This document shows positions 1-12,537 of a stretch of DNA of 64,000 bases, piece after piece. Source of the DNA: Cannabis sativa (Eukaryota > Streptophyta > Magnoliopsida > Rosales > Cannabaceae); the NCBI RefSeq assembly GCF_029168945.1, contig NW_026870038.1:620001-684000 (forward strand), written 5' to 3'. Numbering within the stretch: the stretch's first letter is position 1; each line of letters starts with the position of its first letter. Below the pieces are notes generated by a model. That model was given only the letters and a program-made list of their open reading frames with translations, did not search any database and had not been told where the DNA came from. Both the position numbers and the translations under genes were made by a program.

Positions 1-2315
1 ATAGCTCTTTTGTGATAATCCAAGAATACCCCGAGAACGGTCTCGAAGTATTTGAATTCCTAAAACAAAAGAGGCGTCACCAAGATCTTTCATCTCAAAA
101 TGCTTCGATAGAAATCTCTTGGTTTCGTGCAATAAGCCTATATCATTAGTGGCAAGCAATATGTCATCGACATATAGAACCAGAAATATACACTTACTCC
201 CACTAAACTTATGATACACACAATCATCAACAGCATTCATCTCAAAACCAAATAAGAGAACCACTTGATGAAATTTGCGGTACCATTGACGGGAAGCTTG
301 CTTGAGTCATAGATGGATTTCTTTAATTTGCAAACCATATTCTTTGGGTCCACCAACCACAAAGTTTCTGGTTGCTCCATATAAATTGTCTCATCAATGT
401 CGCCATTGGGAAACGCTGTTTTAACATCCATCCGATGTAACTCGAAGATCAAACTCGAGCAACAAGTGCCATTATTATCCTAAAAGAAGTCTTTCGATGA
501 AACCGGAGAGAAAGTCTCTTTATAATCAATGCCTTCTTTCTGAGTATAGCCTTTTGCTACAAGACGTGCCTTAAACCTCACCACATTACCATTTTCATCC
601 CTCTTGGTTTTAAATATCCATTTACAACCAATTGGTTTTACACCTTCTGGTAATGGGACAACTTCCCAAACTTTATTGTCTTGCATAGACTTATTCTCTT
701 CATTCATGGCATCATTCCACTTTTGAGAGTTAGAACTTTTCATGGCCTGATGAAAATTGATTGGATCATCTTCCATCATTCCAATGCCATCCTCATGTTC
801 TTGAAGATACACTATGTATTCATCTGGATTAATAGCATTTCTTCTTTCTCTAGTGGATCGTCGCAAAGGCACTTGTTCTTGAGGTTGTTGAGTTTGTACC
901 TCTGGGGTTTGATTGACTATGTTTGGTTGCTCTTGATCTAAAACTTGATCAATATTAGGATTAGAATCCTGAACATTGTCAAAAGCAACTATTGGAATAG
1001 GAATCAACTCATCTTGAGAAGTGGGTGATTCTAAATCCTCCTCAAAAACAAAGTCTTTAACCGTATTTCTCCCCCCAAACTCAATATCCTCAAAAAACTT
1101 TGCAGTTCCGTTTCAAATATATTCTTTACTTTGGGATCATAAAACTTGAAACCCACTAGATCGTTCGTAATATCCAATAAAGTACTGCTCACGGTTTTAG
1201 GTTCCAGCTTCTTTTCATTTGGCCTATAAGGCCTAGCCTCATTGGACATCCCCAAACATGAAAGTGCTTAAGACTAGGCTTTTGCCCCGTCCAAAGCTCA
1301 TAAGGTGTTTTTGCGGTGCTTTAGTTGGTACCCTATTCAAAATGTAGGTCTGCCGTCTTAAGTGCCTCTCCCCAGTGATTCCGGTAAGGTTGAATGACTG
1401 ATCATACTCCTTACCATATCTTTAAGAGTACGGTTTCGTCTTTCTGAAGAACACCATTCATGCTAGGAGATCCTGGCATGGTGTACCGTGGGACAATTCC
1501 ACACTCCTCTAGATATCCGGCAAAAGGTCCCGGACGTTGTTCACACCGATCCGTCATATCCGCCATAGTACTCACCACCACGGTCGGACGACTTGCTTTA
1601 TTCTTTTGCTAAGTTGATTCTCAACTTCGGCCTTAAAAGATTTGAACACGTCCAACACTTGAGACTTTTCATGAAGTAGAAATAGGTACGCATATCTTGA
1701 GTAATCATCTATGAATGATACGAAATATCGTTGACCATTCCAAGAAGGTGTAGGAAATGGCCCACAAATATCTGTATGTATCAACTCTAAGACATCTATA
1801 GCTCTTTTCGCACCCAATTTCTTTGTTTTGGTCTGTTTTCCTTTGATGCATTCAATGCAAACATCAAAGTCTGAAAAATCAATTGAATCTAAAATTCCAT
1901 CAGACACAAGTCGCTCAACTCTATTTCTAGAGATGTGACCTAACCGTTTGTGCCATAAGGAACTTGATTTTTCATTATCTATTTTACGCTTAGTACCACG
2001 TGATTCCACATTCAAGGTTTCATTATAAGAAGCAACAGTGTCAAGCAAATATAAGTTGTCATAAACCATAAGTGAACCAGTTCCAACAATATTTGAATTA
2101 ATAGATAAACTAAAGCAATTGTTTCCAAATGAACAACAATAACCCAATTTGTCCAAACAAGAAACAGAAACCAAATTCCGTCTAAAAGACGGTACAACAA
2201 AAGTATCTATTAAGTCCAAATAGTAACCAGTACTTAACAACAACCTAAAATGCCCTATTGCTTCCACATTTACCGACTTGCCATCTCCCACATAAATGCT
2301 TCTTTCAAAGATCAT
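1..2315 (-). pseudogene. copia pol remnant: integrase and reverse transcriptase
   Basis: The minus-strand reading shows the pre-integrase zinc-binding region (WHKRLGH, then CIECIKGK), near 1850-1970. The integrase core follows, with HTDICGPF and FIDDYSRY, near 1680-1790. Next come the typical GSPSMNGV segment near 1470 and the RT segment with WNDAMNEE, VPLPEGVKPIGCKW and ARLVAKGYTQKEGIDY (480-740). A further RT piece has MDVKTAFPNGDIDE (near 400-440). The catalytic YVDD box is preserved at 163-174. Frameshifts and stops separate these pieces, so it is a pseudogene. Copia lineage is secure; the sublineage was not determined. Confidence 0.92.
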
Positions 2316-2330
2316 TTGGCTTTCGGCAAC

Positions 2331-3257
2331 TCAGTAACCCTGCATAGAAACACTGATGTTAGTAGTAGCACCAGAATCTAACCACCAAGTGTTTCTTGGT
2401 ACTGAAGCTAAATTTACCTCAGAACAGACCAAAGTAAGAAATGTACCTTTCTTTGCTCGCCATGCAATATACTTAGCACATTCCTTCTTCATGTGTCCTT
2501 TCATGTTGCAAAAGAAACAACCATCATCACTGTTGGTTTGAGTTTGTTTCTTATGTGCAGGACCTTTATCCTTAGCAGCCTCATTCTTTCTTTTCTTGCC
2601 CTTATCTTTAGAGGTGCTTGCCAAATGAGCACTTTCAGTCTTCTCTTGCTTCAATCTTTCTTCCTCTTGAACACAAAATGAAATGAGCTCATTAAGAGTC
2701 CATTTCTCCCTTTGACAGTTGTAACTGACCTTGAATTGACTGAATTGTGGAGGAAGAGAGATAAGCACTAAATGCACAAGCAAGTCATCCGAAAGCTCAA
2801 GCTTTAGTGCCTTCAACTTTGAAGCAAGGTGAGACATTTCCATAATGTACTCCACTTATGTTTTCCTTGCCCTTAAACTTCATGGAAATAAGTTTCTTTA
2901 AAAGAGTACTTGTTTCCGCCTTATCGCTTTTTGCAAGCGTTTCTCAATTTCAGCAAGGAAAGTTGTGGCATCGGTGACCTCCTCGGACACCGCACCCCTA
3001 AAAGCCTCAGGTATGCCGCGCTTAATGATCATAAGACTCATGCGGTTTGAACGGTCCCACTTCTCATAAATCCTCCTTTGCTCGGAGGTACTGTTATCCG
3101 TAAGAGAAGCAGGACGATCCATCCTTAATGCAAGGTCAAGATCCATGCAGCCAAGAACAATAAAAATGTTCTCCTTCCAGTCCTTAAAGTTATTACCATT
3201 AAGGACCGGTACCGAATTAAGGTTAGCAGATACACTAGCAACAGCTGAAAAGAACAA
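2331..3257 (-). pseudogene. copia gag plus protease remnant
   Basis: Two minus-strand reading frames (2898-3257 and 2331-2855) together cover a copia gag. The N-terminal part contains LNGNNFKDWKENIFIVLG, typical of the UBN2-type gag N-terminus. The C-terminal part has a CCHC zinc knuckle (C-F-F-C-x4-H-x4-C) near 2470-2520. It runs into a protease start with the aspartic active site DSGAT at about 2365-2385. The two frames are offset near 2856-2898, a frameshift. The likely origin is the polyprotein N-terminus of the element annotated at 1-4812. Confidence 0.88.
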
Positions 3258-4337
3258 TACAATTACATAAATAACATGCTCATATAAGAATCCAAATAAA
3301 ACAATAAATTCAAATATTGGTTAATCCCATCTCAAGATACCAAACACAACATTAATATTAAGTCTTTGGACAGTAATATTAATTGTAAGCGGTACTCTTG
3401 TTGTAGTGATCAAACATTGACAATAAATTATGTCAAACAATATGCAATCTTTGGACTAACACATTGTTCACACAAAATACCTTATAATTGTCACACATTT
3501 ATCACCACAAACATGCATGAAATTCATCCAAATATTAACTCACCTTTGGGTTAATTAATAAATTTATGAATTACATACACACAATTATCATAATATTTTT
3601 ATTAAATTAATCTACACAAAAGAGATCACTTTGGTGATATTTTGTTTCAATTAATTTAACTAAAATATTATATATCCTTAATAAATTTTTTAAACCAAAA
3701 TTTGAATTAATTGTTACTAAATTATTATTATTATTAAATCTATTATATATTTTAATAATAATAATAACAAAATAGTATACATGATAGCATAAAAAAATAA
3801 CAGAATAATTAATATACATATAATATATACAGAAATTGTATATAAAACAAAAGACTTAATAAACTTGTCTTTTCCGTAGTATATTTACAGAAACTTCTAA
3901 TCGGAAACTTGATTAAACTCTTTTCCATATATGTATATAAAAGTTAAAGATTATACTTTTTTTTTTTTAAAAAAAAAAAAAAGAAACTTTATACATATAT
4001 ATACTTTACAGTACTGAACAAAATTCCAGCGGCATGTATATACACAGTAATTGAGCGATTACAACCAAACTATAAAGAGATATATATAATCTTATACATA
4101 TAACCCAAAACAAGATTTCAATCGTACAATTAGCATCTTTTCATTAGTAATCACTTTTGACATTTTGATATTTTCAATCGTAATATCAAAGTTTGTATAA
4201 ATATATATACAAAGCAAACTTAATCGCACACAGAAATTTCAATAGCATAAATATATACAGCACTTCACCAAATGCAGGAAAAATAATTTAATGGAAAATC
4301 AACACTACTATACATTCTCAAGAACTAATTTAGGAAT
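3258..4337 (-). other. copia 5' leader, no coding signal
   Basis: About 1.1 kb of AT-rich DNA separates the primer-binding site from gag. It has no reading frame longer than about 70 codons with recognisable content. It includes a poly-T/poly-A palindrome near 3957-3985 and several short AT repeats. A leader of this length is longer than in most copia elements and may contain a secondary insertion. Confidence 0.6.
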
Positions 4338-4350
4338 GCTCTTGATACCA
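4338..4350 (-). other. primer-binding site of the copia element
   Basis: The minus-strand reading is TGGTATCAAGAGC, close to the usual plant copia site TGGTATCAGAGC complementary to the 3' end of initiator tRNA-Met. It lies 2 bp from the LTR end, as expected, and fixes the element's direction. Confidence 0.85.
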
Positions 4351-4352
4351 CA

Positions 4353-4812
4353 TGTTAGAATACTGTAAACTCTGAATATAGCCCTAATTAATTCAAGAGA
4401 ATCAAACAATAAGATTAAGGAATAGCGGAAGCGTACCGGAGTCCATAGAATCGACCTTTAAATGATCTTTATTAGTATGATCTTCCAATTTGCATCAAAA
4501 CCTTTCTCTGAAAGTTTTTCTCTTGGTGATGGGGATACAAGAGTTAAAATTATTGATACGATGCAAAATGGGGACCCATACCTGTTATATTACCAACTGT
4601 TACAACAGTTGGTAATATTTATTAATAATTTCTAATTTGGCCCCTCATCAAATCAGAAACTATCTAATTGGTATCCACATATTAAAATCATGACAATCAT
4701 GCCCTTAAGTCATAAACTTTATTTCAAAATAGACCACATAAATTTGACTTATTTATTTGATGACCTAACACACATTTTATATATACAATTGTGACCCCAA
4801 TTATTTCTAACA
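4353..4812 (-). repeat. copia 5' LTR (460 bp)
   Basis: On the + strand the block begins TGTTAGAA and ends TTCTAACA, a perfect 8-bp inverted terminal repeat with TG...CA ends. It is adjacent to the primer-binding site. Its partner LTR is outside the window, so insertion age cannot be estimated here. Confidence 0.88.
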
Positions 4813-4853
4813 CAAAGTTAATGAATTTGAAGCAGAATGACATAATAGCTTAC

Positions 4854-6808
4854 CTGCTCGGATACACCAACTCGAGTAATACAGATCAACTCGTCTTGGT
4901 TTGTCACGCCTTGGGATGGAAGAACAGGTAACACCCTAAAAAACCACATCAGATTGGTAAATACTTTCAGTGTGTGTTAGAATGGGGAAGTGTAGGGTTA
5001 AGGTGCATGAAATTCTATCTCAAAACCAATTGGCAATGAGAGGAGTAGCTCATGTATCTTATGTATGGTATTTAGTTTCCATATATTATCAATGTGAGAC
5101 TTTCTAACATCCTCCCTCAAGATTGTGGCTATTTTTTTTTTTGCTCACCAATCTTGCACAACTCAATCACAAGTGGCTCTTTTGGCTCACAATGACTCTT
5201 TTTGGTTCACTATCCCCGAATCACAAGTGACTCTTTTGGCTCGTCTTTTTGGATTGGTTTTTGGATTTAGATCGGTTACTCGTTAAAGTTTTAGTTTGGC
5301 TCTAATACCATGTTAGAATGCGTAAGTGTATGGTTAGGGTAGTAAAATATGTGAGTGTATGGTAAGGTGCATGAGGTTCTATCTCAAAATCAATTGGCAA
5401 TGAGAGGAGTAGTCATGCATCTTATCTATGGTGTTTAATTTCTATATATTATCAATATGAAAAAAATAAACCGATCGTAGAGTTCGAAACTAGTTCATTT
5501 TTACCTTTGTTATGCAGTAGTATGACCTTCCTATTTCCCATATACGACGACCAATTATGTATTCTCTGTCTTTACAGAAGAAAGGAAACTGCATTTTCCC
5601 ATAACACGAAGTCTAAATAAGTTAAACATAGTTTACAAGAATGAAAGGAATAAGAGTTAACTAACTCTAACAATACTACCTTTCTTATCCAATGAACAAG
5701 CATGGTTCCTGTGGTTGGACACTCTTTTAAAGTTTTGTAATATGCAAGCATATCATCCCATTTCGATCGAAATTCATCATCCCAGAAAAAGTCCCTTACT
5801 ATTTCAGGTGTGGCATTCTCAAACACAGTGCTACTACGATATTGGGGAGGACCAGTCTAACCGAAAAACCAAAGACAATGCAATGCACAAATCATAGAGT
5901 TAAACAACCATTTTGTCTTTAAAAGACTAATCTCAAAAGTGAAGGAAATAGTCTTCTTACTTTGGGATCTCTTCTCCATGCTTTGTAGCTCATCGTTGGG
6001 TTAGAACGATCCATCATCGGTATCCAAGTAGGGCCTCCATCTTTCATCTCCACAAGTTGGAAAAGATGTTCCAAATCCTCAACATTTACAAGATTAGAAT
6101 CCCCTTCATCTAACTCCAATACACTATTACCACATTGCAATAAAAGCTAATGAGAAATTTCTAATAATTGAAATTATGCAATAATATTCATCATTAGAGT
6201 GAACTAAATTCATATGGGAATGTCACCCAAATAAGGATAGCTCAAACAATCAAACATGTTTGCACCTACAAAACTTGAGGACAAGTCTTTTCCTGAGTAA
6301 CTAAATAGAAAACATTATAATTTTCTGGTTTAAAATTACAATTTAGGGAAAAGGGTATCTCTAGAAATGAACTAAAACAGTTTAGAAATATTTGACATAA
6401 GTAACAAAGGTCAAAACTTTACAAAATAAAATTAGGTGGGAAGCCTAGTTTTTGAAAAAGAGTTCATTTGTGAATGTCAAGAGTATCACAAATTCAGGGA
6501 AAAGATTATTCCAAATAAAAATATATGATATGAGGAATAAAGATTAAAGATTTCAAGTACCTGAATTCATCATCTTCAGAAGGGGACATAGAGACCTCTT
6601 TTAATGGAGAATTGTTTGAGGTTAAGACTAAGTGATTTTCTTTTCCAAAGCTTACCCATTTGGGTTTCCATGCCCAACCAACCATTAAACCTAAAATAAA
6701 AGCAACCCAAATAGGAGAAAGAAGTAAAAACAAATTTGTACACACTCCCAAAATTGTGATGGGTCTTTCTAATTCTAATATTCTCTCAAAAGACTCAATA
6801 AGAGCCAT
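4854..6808 (-). CDS. START-domain lipid-transfer family protein, 5' five exons (gene continues past the retrotransposon)
   Basis: Exons read on the minus strand: 6561-6808, 5961-6123, 5680-5856, 5505-5588 and 4854-4935. All have GT/AG borders and phases that join in frame to about 251 residues. Residues about 17-47 form a hydrophobic segment (ITILGVCTNLFLLL...), a predicted membrane anchor. The START (StAR-related, Bet v1-like) fold then follows, with LVEMKDGGPTWIPMMDRS, FFWDDEFRSKWDDML, PFFCKDREYIIGRRIWE and PRRDKPRRVDLYYSSWCIRA. The family (plant membrane-anchored START proteins of about 400 residues) binds lipids; the ligand here is unknown. Roughly the last 150-180 residues are missing from the window. 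They would lie beyond the copia insertion, which begins 41 bp after the exon 5 border. The acceptor of exon 2 (ATAG) has a weak pyrimidine tract and was chosen for phase. Confidence 0.88.
4975..5460 (-). mobile_element. TRIM-like element in intron 4 of the START gene
   Basis: A 135-bp terminal repeat (4975-5109, TGTTAG...CTAACA) and a second related repeat (from 5311, TGTTAGAATG) flank about 200 bp of non-coding DNA. A primer-binding-like box, TGGTATTAGAGCC on the minus strand (5298-5310), adjoins the second repeat. This is the layout of a terminal-repeat retrotransposon in miniature. The outer end of the 5' repeat is eroded near 5460. The intron spans 4936-5504, so the element is most of it. 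Its internal region resembles the element at 32865-33290. Confidence 0.8.
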
Positions 6809-7240
6809 AACAACAGAAGAAACTGAAAACCCAGAAAAGGAAAACCAAAAATACTAATGGGAATTCATCATCATCATCATAATAATCATAACCACTTTGA
6901 TAGTGGCCAAAACATAGGTAGATACAAATAAAAATTGGAACTTTACATTTTGAGAGGTAGAGAAAAAATCAGAGGAAAGTGACAAAGAAAAAACAGTATG
7001 ATGATTGAGACATGAGAAGAAGTAGAAGTAAGGTAGGGATGATTATCATGGTTTGAGAAAGATTTTGTCTTTTGAGTCATGATGAGAGAGACGGTGTCGT
7101 TTTGGGGTTTAAAAGCCTTTAAAGCTTAAAGCTTTGATTTTGATTCAAAGAATGTGAAAAGGAATATGTTGGAGATAAAGGTTTGGCGGAGAAACAAAGA
7201 GATTTGATTGGCGGTTCATATTGGACATAGATATAATCTA
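6809..7240. other. upstream region and probable 5' UTR/promoter of the START gene
   Basis: Purine-rich and GA-rich stretches lie just upstream of the minus-strand ATG at 6806-6808, followed by moderately mixed DNA. A clear TATA box could not be assigned. No other coding signal was seen. Confidence 0.4.
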
Positions 7241-9700
7241 GGGAACTTTTCAATAATATACATTATTTATAAATTATTTACAATAATAACGTTACCTAAA
7301 ATAATTGAAACAATTAACGGTGACACCTCAGCATAAATAACCAAAACCATAAATTAAACATGCCTCATGTCTAAACCATTTTTATCAACTAAATAAGAAA
7401 AGAAATTAAACCTGACAACTCACATTCTCCCATATCAATCCTTATTGGTATCATTAGTAATTATGTTATTTTTTCTTTACATATTTCAAAACTATTTAAG
7501 AAACTAATAAATTACAAGTAAAAAAATTCACATAACATTTTAATTAAATTTATAGACATTTAAGTTATCAATTAATTATTTTAAAGTTACAGTATGATAC
7601 CATAATGTTACTTAAAATATATTTTTAACAACTATAATTTTGTTCTTTTCAAAAAAAAAAAAATAAATAAATAAATAACTATAATTTTGTTATAAACATT
7701 AAACACATCATTACTCAGTTTCGCTTAAAAATATATATTATTGTAATCTACTCTTCAATATGAACATTTCAAAATGTGAAAAATATATGTTTTTTTTGCT
7801 ATTTCTAGAATCAAAAAAACTATTAGATTACTCATGATATCAATTATAGATTTATTAATTAATTTGTTATTTTATAGACACACATTGTGTTTGAAATAAA
7901 AAATAAATTATTGTTACAATATATGAAAAATAGACTAATAAATTTATTGGCGTTTGTTTGATTATAGTTTATTATGTATTGAAAAAAATAAAATGTAGTT
8001 CTAACAAATAGAATCTACTAAGTTTATTGACATATATAATGGTAGACTACATGAAATGAACTGAATTATTATTCCAATAATATACGAAAAGAAAAATAAA
8101 ATTTATTTCAATATGCTAAAATAAACTAATAGATTTCTTAGCATATACGATAATAGACTATACGAAAAGGTTACTGTGTAAACAAAGAATGAAAATATAT
8201 TTTAATATGTCAAAATAAACTAAAAAGTTTATTTAGCATATATGAGTATAGGCATATATGCCAAATAAACTTATGAGCAAAGAATTTCATCATATTTAAA
8301 TCTTTGACAAGTGCATATATTATTATCCAAGTTTACTATATAAGACATGTTACAGTCATAGTCATGTACTTTGTATACAATTAAATTTGATGTCTCAATT
8401 TGAAAAAAAATAGACTAATTAGTTTGTTATTTTATAGGCACACATTGTGCTTGAAACAAAAAATAAATTGTTGTTCCAATATACACGAAAAATAGACTAA
8501 TGGGTTTCTTGGCGAATATCATTATGTTTGATTATAGTTTATTCTGTATTGGAAAAAAAAATATATATTGTTCCCCCAACAAACGATAACTAGTAGGTTT
8601 ATTAACATATATAATTGTAGGCTATATGAAATGAAATAAATTGTGTTGTTCCAATATACAAAAGAAAAATAAAATTTGTTTTAATATGCAAAAATAAACT
8701 GATAGATTTATTAGCATAACTATAATAGTATGTTTTCTGTATGAATTACTTTGTATGATCTATGTTTCTTTTATATATCAGTTTTGTAAACCAATATCAT
8801 GAATATATTCAATATTTAATTTGAAAATAAAAAGAAAATTATAAACACCATTAATAATTAAGCATATCAACTTTTAAAAATGTTGATTGTGAACATCTAA
8901 CTTGATATAAAGGCAACAAAAAATAATGAAATTTTAAGGCATGCTATTATCAACTAATCAATTACTTTAACGTATGCTTAGTATCTTGAAAAGTAAAATC
9001 GGGTAACAATAGAAAATTATGTTTGTAAATTATTAAAGTTATATTAACAAAATTATATTATTTTAAAAAGTTTATTAATTATTATTTTTGTTTCGTAAAC
9101 TAATCAGTTTGTATATTAATGTATTTTAAAATACATCTAGTTTACAATATTATATTAATATCATATATATCAGATATATGAAAGGTAACTAATTAGTAAC
9201 TTATTTATGAAATGTCACCTTTTTTTTTCATTTAATGTGTATAAAATTGTTTTATATGTATATTTGAATTATGTGTGAACTAATTATTTTGTATAATGGT
9301 GTATAGCCAAAATTATTTTTTTGAAAACTACAGAAGAAAAAGAAAAAAAAAATAATGGATACACTTTATACAAAAAGAACTCAAGACCAACAAAAAGCCT
9401 TTAAGCTGAGATCAATTAAGAGAGAGAAGGAATATACTCTCGTGTGTGTGTGTTATAACTTGAAACTCAATACTTTAATCTACTACGTAATATATAGTTA
9501 TATATTTTTGAAATTACGTTATATTTTTTTGACTAACGACATTTCTGTAAATTAGATCATAATTTAGTGTGTAGATGTAATTTTCCCTATAATCTATCTA
9601 TATATTTAAAAATAACAACCATTATGAAATGCTTTTAAAAAAAACAACTAGAAGTGTCATTAACTTATGAATTTATGAGTATTGTATTATAATTATTAGA
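7241..9700. other. AT-rich intergenic DNA
   Basis: The region is strongly AT-rich with no supported gene on either strand. The only structure I could see is the 560-bp-period duplication annotated separately (7850-8740). The small reading frame at 9355-9555 has no recognisable content. Confidence 0.6.
7850..8740. repeat. diverged tandem duplication, period about 560 bp
   Basis: The stretch TTTTATAGACACACATTGTG (about 7871) recurs as TTTTATAGGCACACATTGTG (about 8431). The following sequence parallels it in order: ATAAATT...TTGTT, AATAGACTAAT, TTTGATTATAGTTTATT, AACAAA, AAGTTTATTGACATATATAA and AAACTAATAGATTTATTAGCAT. The second copy is partial (to about 8740). It is non-coding and of unknown origin. 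Confidence 0.7.
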
Positions 9701-9704
9701 GTAA

Positions 9705-10012
9705 TTTTTAATATAAATATTTGAGTTTAATTTTTAATTGTAAATAAATATTTAAGTTTAATTTTTTACAAGTAATATTTTTGAAACTTTTATAAATATT
9801 TGACCGTTATATTATTTAGTGTTATTTTTTTATTGATATATTTAAATTAATTTTTAAATTAAAAATAAAAATTTAATAATATGGACTAATTAAAAATTGT
9901 CATGTGATTATTAACTTACACTTAATGGTTAGATACCTACATTTTTAAAAATATAACTTAAGTATTATTACCATCGAAAATAAAATTTAAATATTTATTT
10001 GCAATAAAAAAT
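9705..10012. repeat. MITE-like inverted repeat, AT-rich
   Basis: GTAATTTTTAATATAAATATTTG near 9702-9725 is matched in reverse complement by AAATATTTATTTGCAATAAAAAATATACAGTG near 9987-10020. The outer and inner parts mirror each other imperfectly. Target duplication is not clear and the class is unassigned. Confidence 0.45.
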
Positions 10013-10194
10013 ATACAGTGAAATCCAATTCTAATTGCATCAATAATTGTATGTAATGGTGTTAAATTTATGTTGTAGTTTAACATTTCGCATCATTTGT
10101 TTTTTGCTTAACTCGTTTTTGAATTATTACTACTTAACGATCTTGTCTTTTGATTCTTTTTACACTTTCAAAAATTTTACTCAAGTTGGTAACA

Positions 10195-10440
10195 CTATCA
10201 AAGTGTCTCCTCTTATTTTAAGGTAATATAATTATATCCTTTCGTTCTAACTGTCGTTTTACTTGCATTTAACTCTCTAAGTTTAAATTTGTTATCAGAT
10301 CAGTAGTTTATAAGATTTTACCGTCAAAATTTAAACTTAAATGGTTAAATGCAAGTCGAGTAATAATTGAGAAGATTTAGCCGTAAAAAACTCTAATTAT
10401 ATCTTGCCCTAAAATATTAAAAAACTGTCAAAAGGTACCA
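10195..10440. repeat. MITE-like inverted repeat
   Basis: The two halves mirror each other. ACTTGCATTTAACTCTCTAAG near 10261 pairs with CTTAAATGGTTAAATGCAAGT near 10337-10358, and the outer arms (TAATTATATCC near 10233 and TAATTATATCTTG near 10395) also pair. This is a short foldback of MITE size, non-coding. Confidence 0.6.
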
Positions 10441-11301
10441 CTAATATTCAATAACAATGTTCAAAACATTACAAATATTACACAATATTACGAGTTTTAA
10501 ATAAATAAACATAATTTGATAATGACAATAATTTAGGTAATTTTTAACAATAAGAAAATTTCAAAAAGACAATTTAAAATTAATAATAATTCTTTGGATA
10601 AACTATATTTATTAATTGATTTGTTTTTTTTTCTTTCTAAAATCACAATAAAAGTCCACAAAAACATGTTGCTTGTACGTTGAAAAAAAGGTCATAATAA
10701 CACTTAATAATTAATGTGTTTATTACTTGGAAGCATAGAATTTTATTTTGAAGATTTTTGTGGTTGTTATTGTATTGATTTAGGTTTCTTGATACATACG
10801 TCTGTTCTTTCTTTTTTGGATTAAATTCTTGAATTTAACGTTCATGATCTGAAAATTGTTGTTGTGTTGACTATGCATTTGGATTATTATACATGTATAT
10901 TTAGAAATAAATTAGATGTGTTGTTGTAATAAAATAATATAAGATTAAGATTAATGAATGTTGTGTTATTGTAGTTGTAATAGAAGTATGTATAATATAT
11001 AATCACTCTAATTTGTTATTATATATTATCCAATCTTTTCTTTTAGAATTTAAAATTGGTTTAAACAATAGTCACATTATACCTACCACTAATTTAAAAT
11101 ATATATATAAAAGCATATTTTGTTTGATAAGTAATAATGATCAAATTTTTGGGGATAGGTAGGTATAGGAAGTGGGGTGTATTTGTATTGCAAAACCCAT
11201 TTTAATACTATTCAATTTCCTTGTGTATTTCTTTTTTATTTATTTTCTTATTGGTATGTTGTTATTTTGAATGAATTGTGAATGTTAAGATTGTTAAATT
11301 A

Positions 11302-11744
11302 ATTTTTTTTTTCAATAAAAGGATAACTTTCATTAATTCAGTTAATAAATTAATAGCCTAAAAAATACACAAGACTTAATTAATGGACAACTTTGTTTGT
11401 AAATCATTCAACAAGACTTTATAAAATATTACAAAAATTATTCAATAGACTTTTACAGTCATGAACTAACAAATCAAATTCTGAAAGCATGTGCAATTAC
11501 TTCAAATAGTTCAGATACATATTAAACTGTTCGTTTCCAGCAGAACTTGATCTCTTTTGTCTTTATCAATCCAATTTAAAACCTCTTTGATGCCAATAAT
11601 TTTTGCAATTTTTGGTTTGACGTGGCCCCTTTTTTTCACATTAAAGGCTTCTAGAACTAGGCCACCATTAACACAAGCTATACGTCCCATACCAAATTCG
11701 CTAACTGATTCAAATAAATTTCTGTCAACATTTACTTTGATCAT
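11302..11744 (-). pseudogene. 5'-truncated LINE tail with RNase H-like remnant
   Basis: A minus-strand frame at 11511-11744 has the shape of the RNase H domain found at the end of plant L1-type ORF2 (RVT_3 family): an IKVNVD start, then IGIKEVLNWI, then VLLETNSL. Two of the usual acidic residues look lost (AK where the family has AE, and ETN where the family has ETD), so it should be inactive. Downstream on the same strand the sequence ends with a poly-A (poly-T on + at about 11302-11312), as a LINE 3' end should. It is 5' truncated near 11750. Confidence 0.65.
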
Positions 11745-12529
11745 AGTAATATAAGTAATAATAATAATAATTTATGTGTATATATATCATATCATTATTA
11801 GTATTAATATTTTGAATTGTAATTTATTTTACGAAACTTGACAATTTTACTAATTAATTAAATCAAATATATCTTTCTTTCTATTTTGGTGTTTTTAATT
11901 TGTTCAATCCACTATGACTAAAATAAATAAATAAATAAAATTAGAGTGAAAAGATACACAAATAAATGCACAAAAAGTAACTTTTTATTGGGGGAGGTTT
12001 GGTACATATTTTCCACTCCCAAATTCTGCCAAACCAAAAATGGAAGCACCCAAAATTTGAAAATCTGATTTGTGCCCACCCCTACTTAGCACAAAATCAA
12101 TAACCAAAACAAAAGGGTAAAAAAAAAAACGACCTTCAACACATATAAGAGAAACAATTAGACTTGAAAAAATCAAAGTTTTTACAAGATAAATACCACT
12201 ATTAAAGGTCAAACCTAAAACATTAAATAAACAAACAGAAAAACATACAAAAAAAAATTGTGTTTTTGTAAATGTCAATATATTTCTTTAATAATAGTAA
12301 CAAAATATGTAAAGACTTATATTAACAGATTAAAAACTTGTTACTATAGAATACAAACTTACTATAACAAAACAGAAATAGAATTTTTTTTTTTACATAA
12401 TTTAAAATTTGTATTAGAGAATTATATGTGGTATCAGTGTTGATCACGCCCAGAGAATAAAATTAATTAGTAAAGTCTCAAACAATTACAAAATACATTT
12501 GACTTAAACATATTTAGACTCCCTTTAAA
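11745..12529. other. AT-rich intergenic DNA, nothing recognised
   Basis: Simple repeats such as (AAT)n near 11757-11771 and (AAAT)n near 11920-11938 are present. There is no credible reading frame or RNA gene on either strand. Confidence 0.55.
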
Positions 12530-12537
12530 GTTCTATC

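Larger units (their letters stand above)
1..4812 (-). mobile_element. Ty1/copia LTR retrotransposon, left-truncated by window edge, decayed
   Basis: Read on the minus strand, the order is 5' LTR (4353-4812), primer-binding site, long leader, gag, protease, integrase, reverse transcriptase. Integrase before RT is the copia order. The 3' LTR and RNase H lie beyond position 1. Coding frames are broken several times (about 1260-1560, 1010-1030 and 450-480 among others), so the copy is not autonomous. A 5-bp flank (CAAAG, 4813-4817) follows the LTR on the + strand; the matching duplication would be outside the window. The element lies in an intron of the START-domain gene at 4854-6808 and has the same orientation as that gene. 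Confidence 0.93.
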
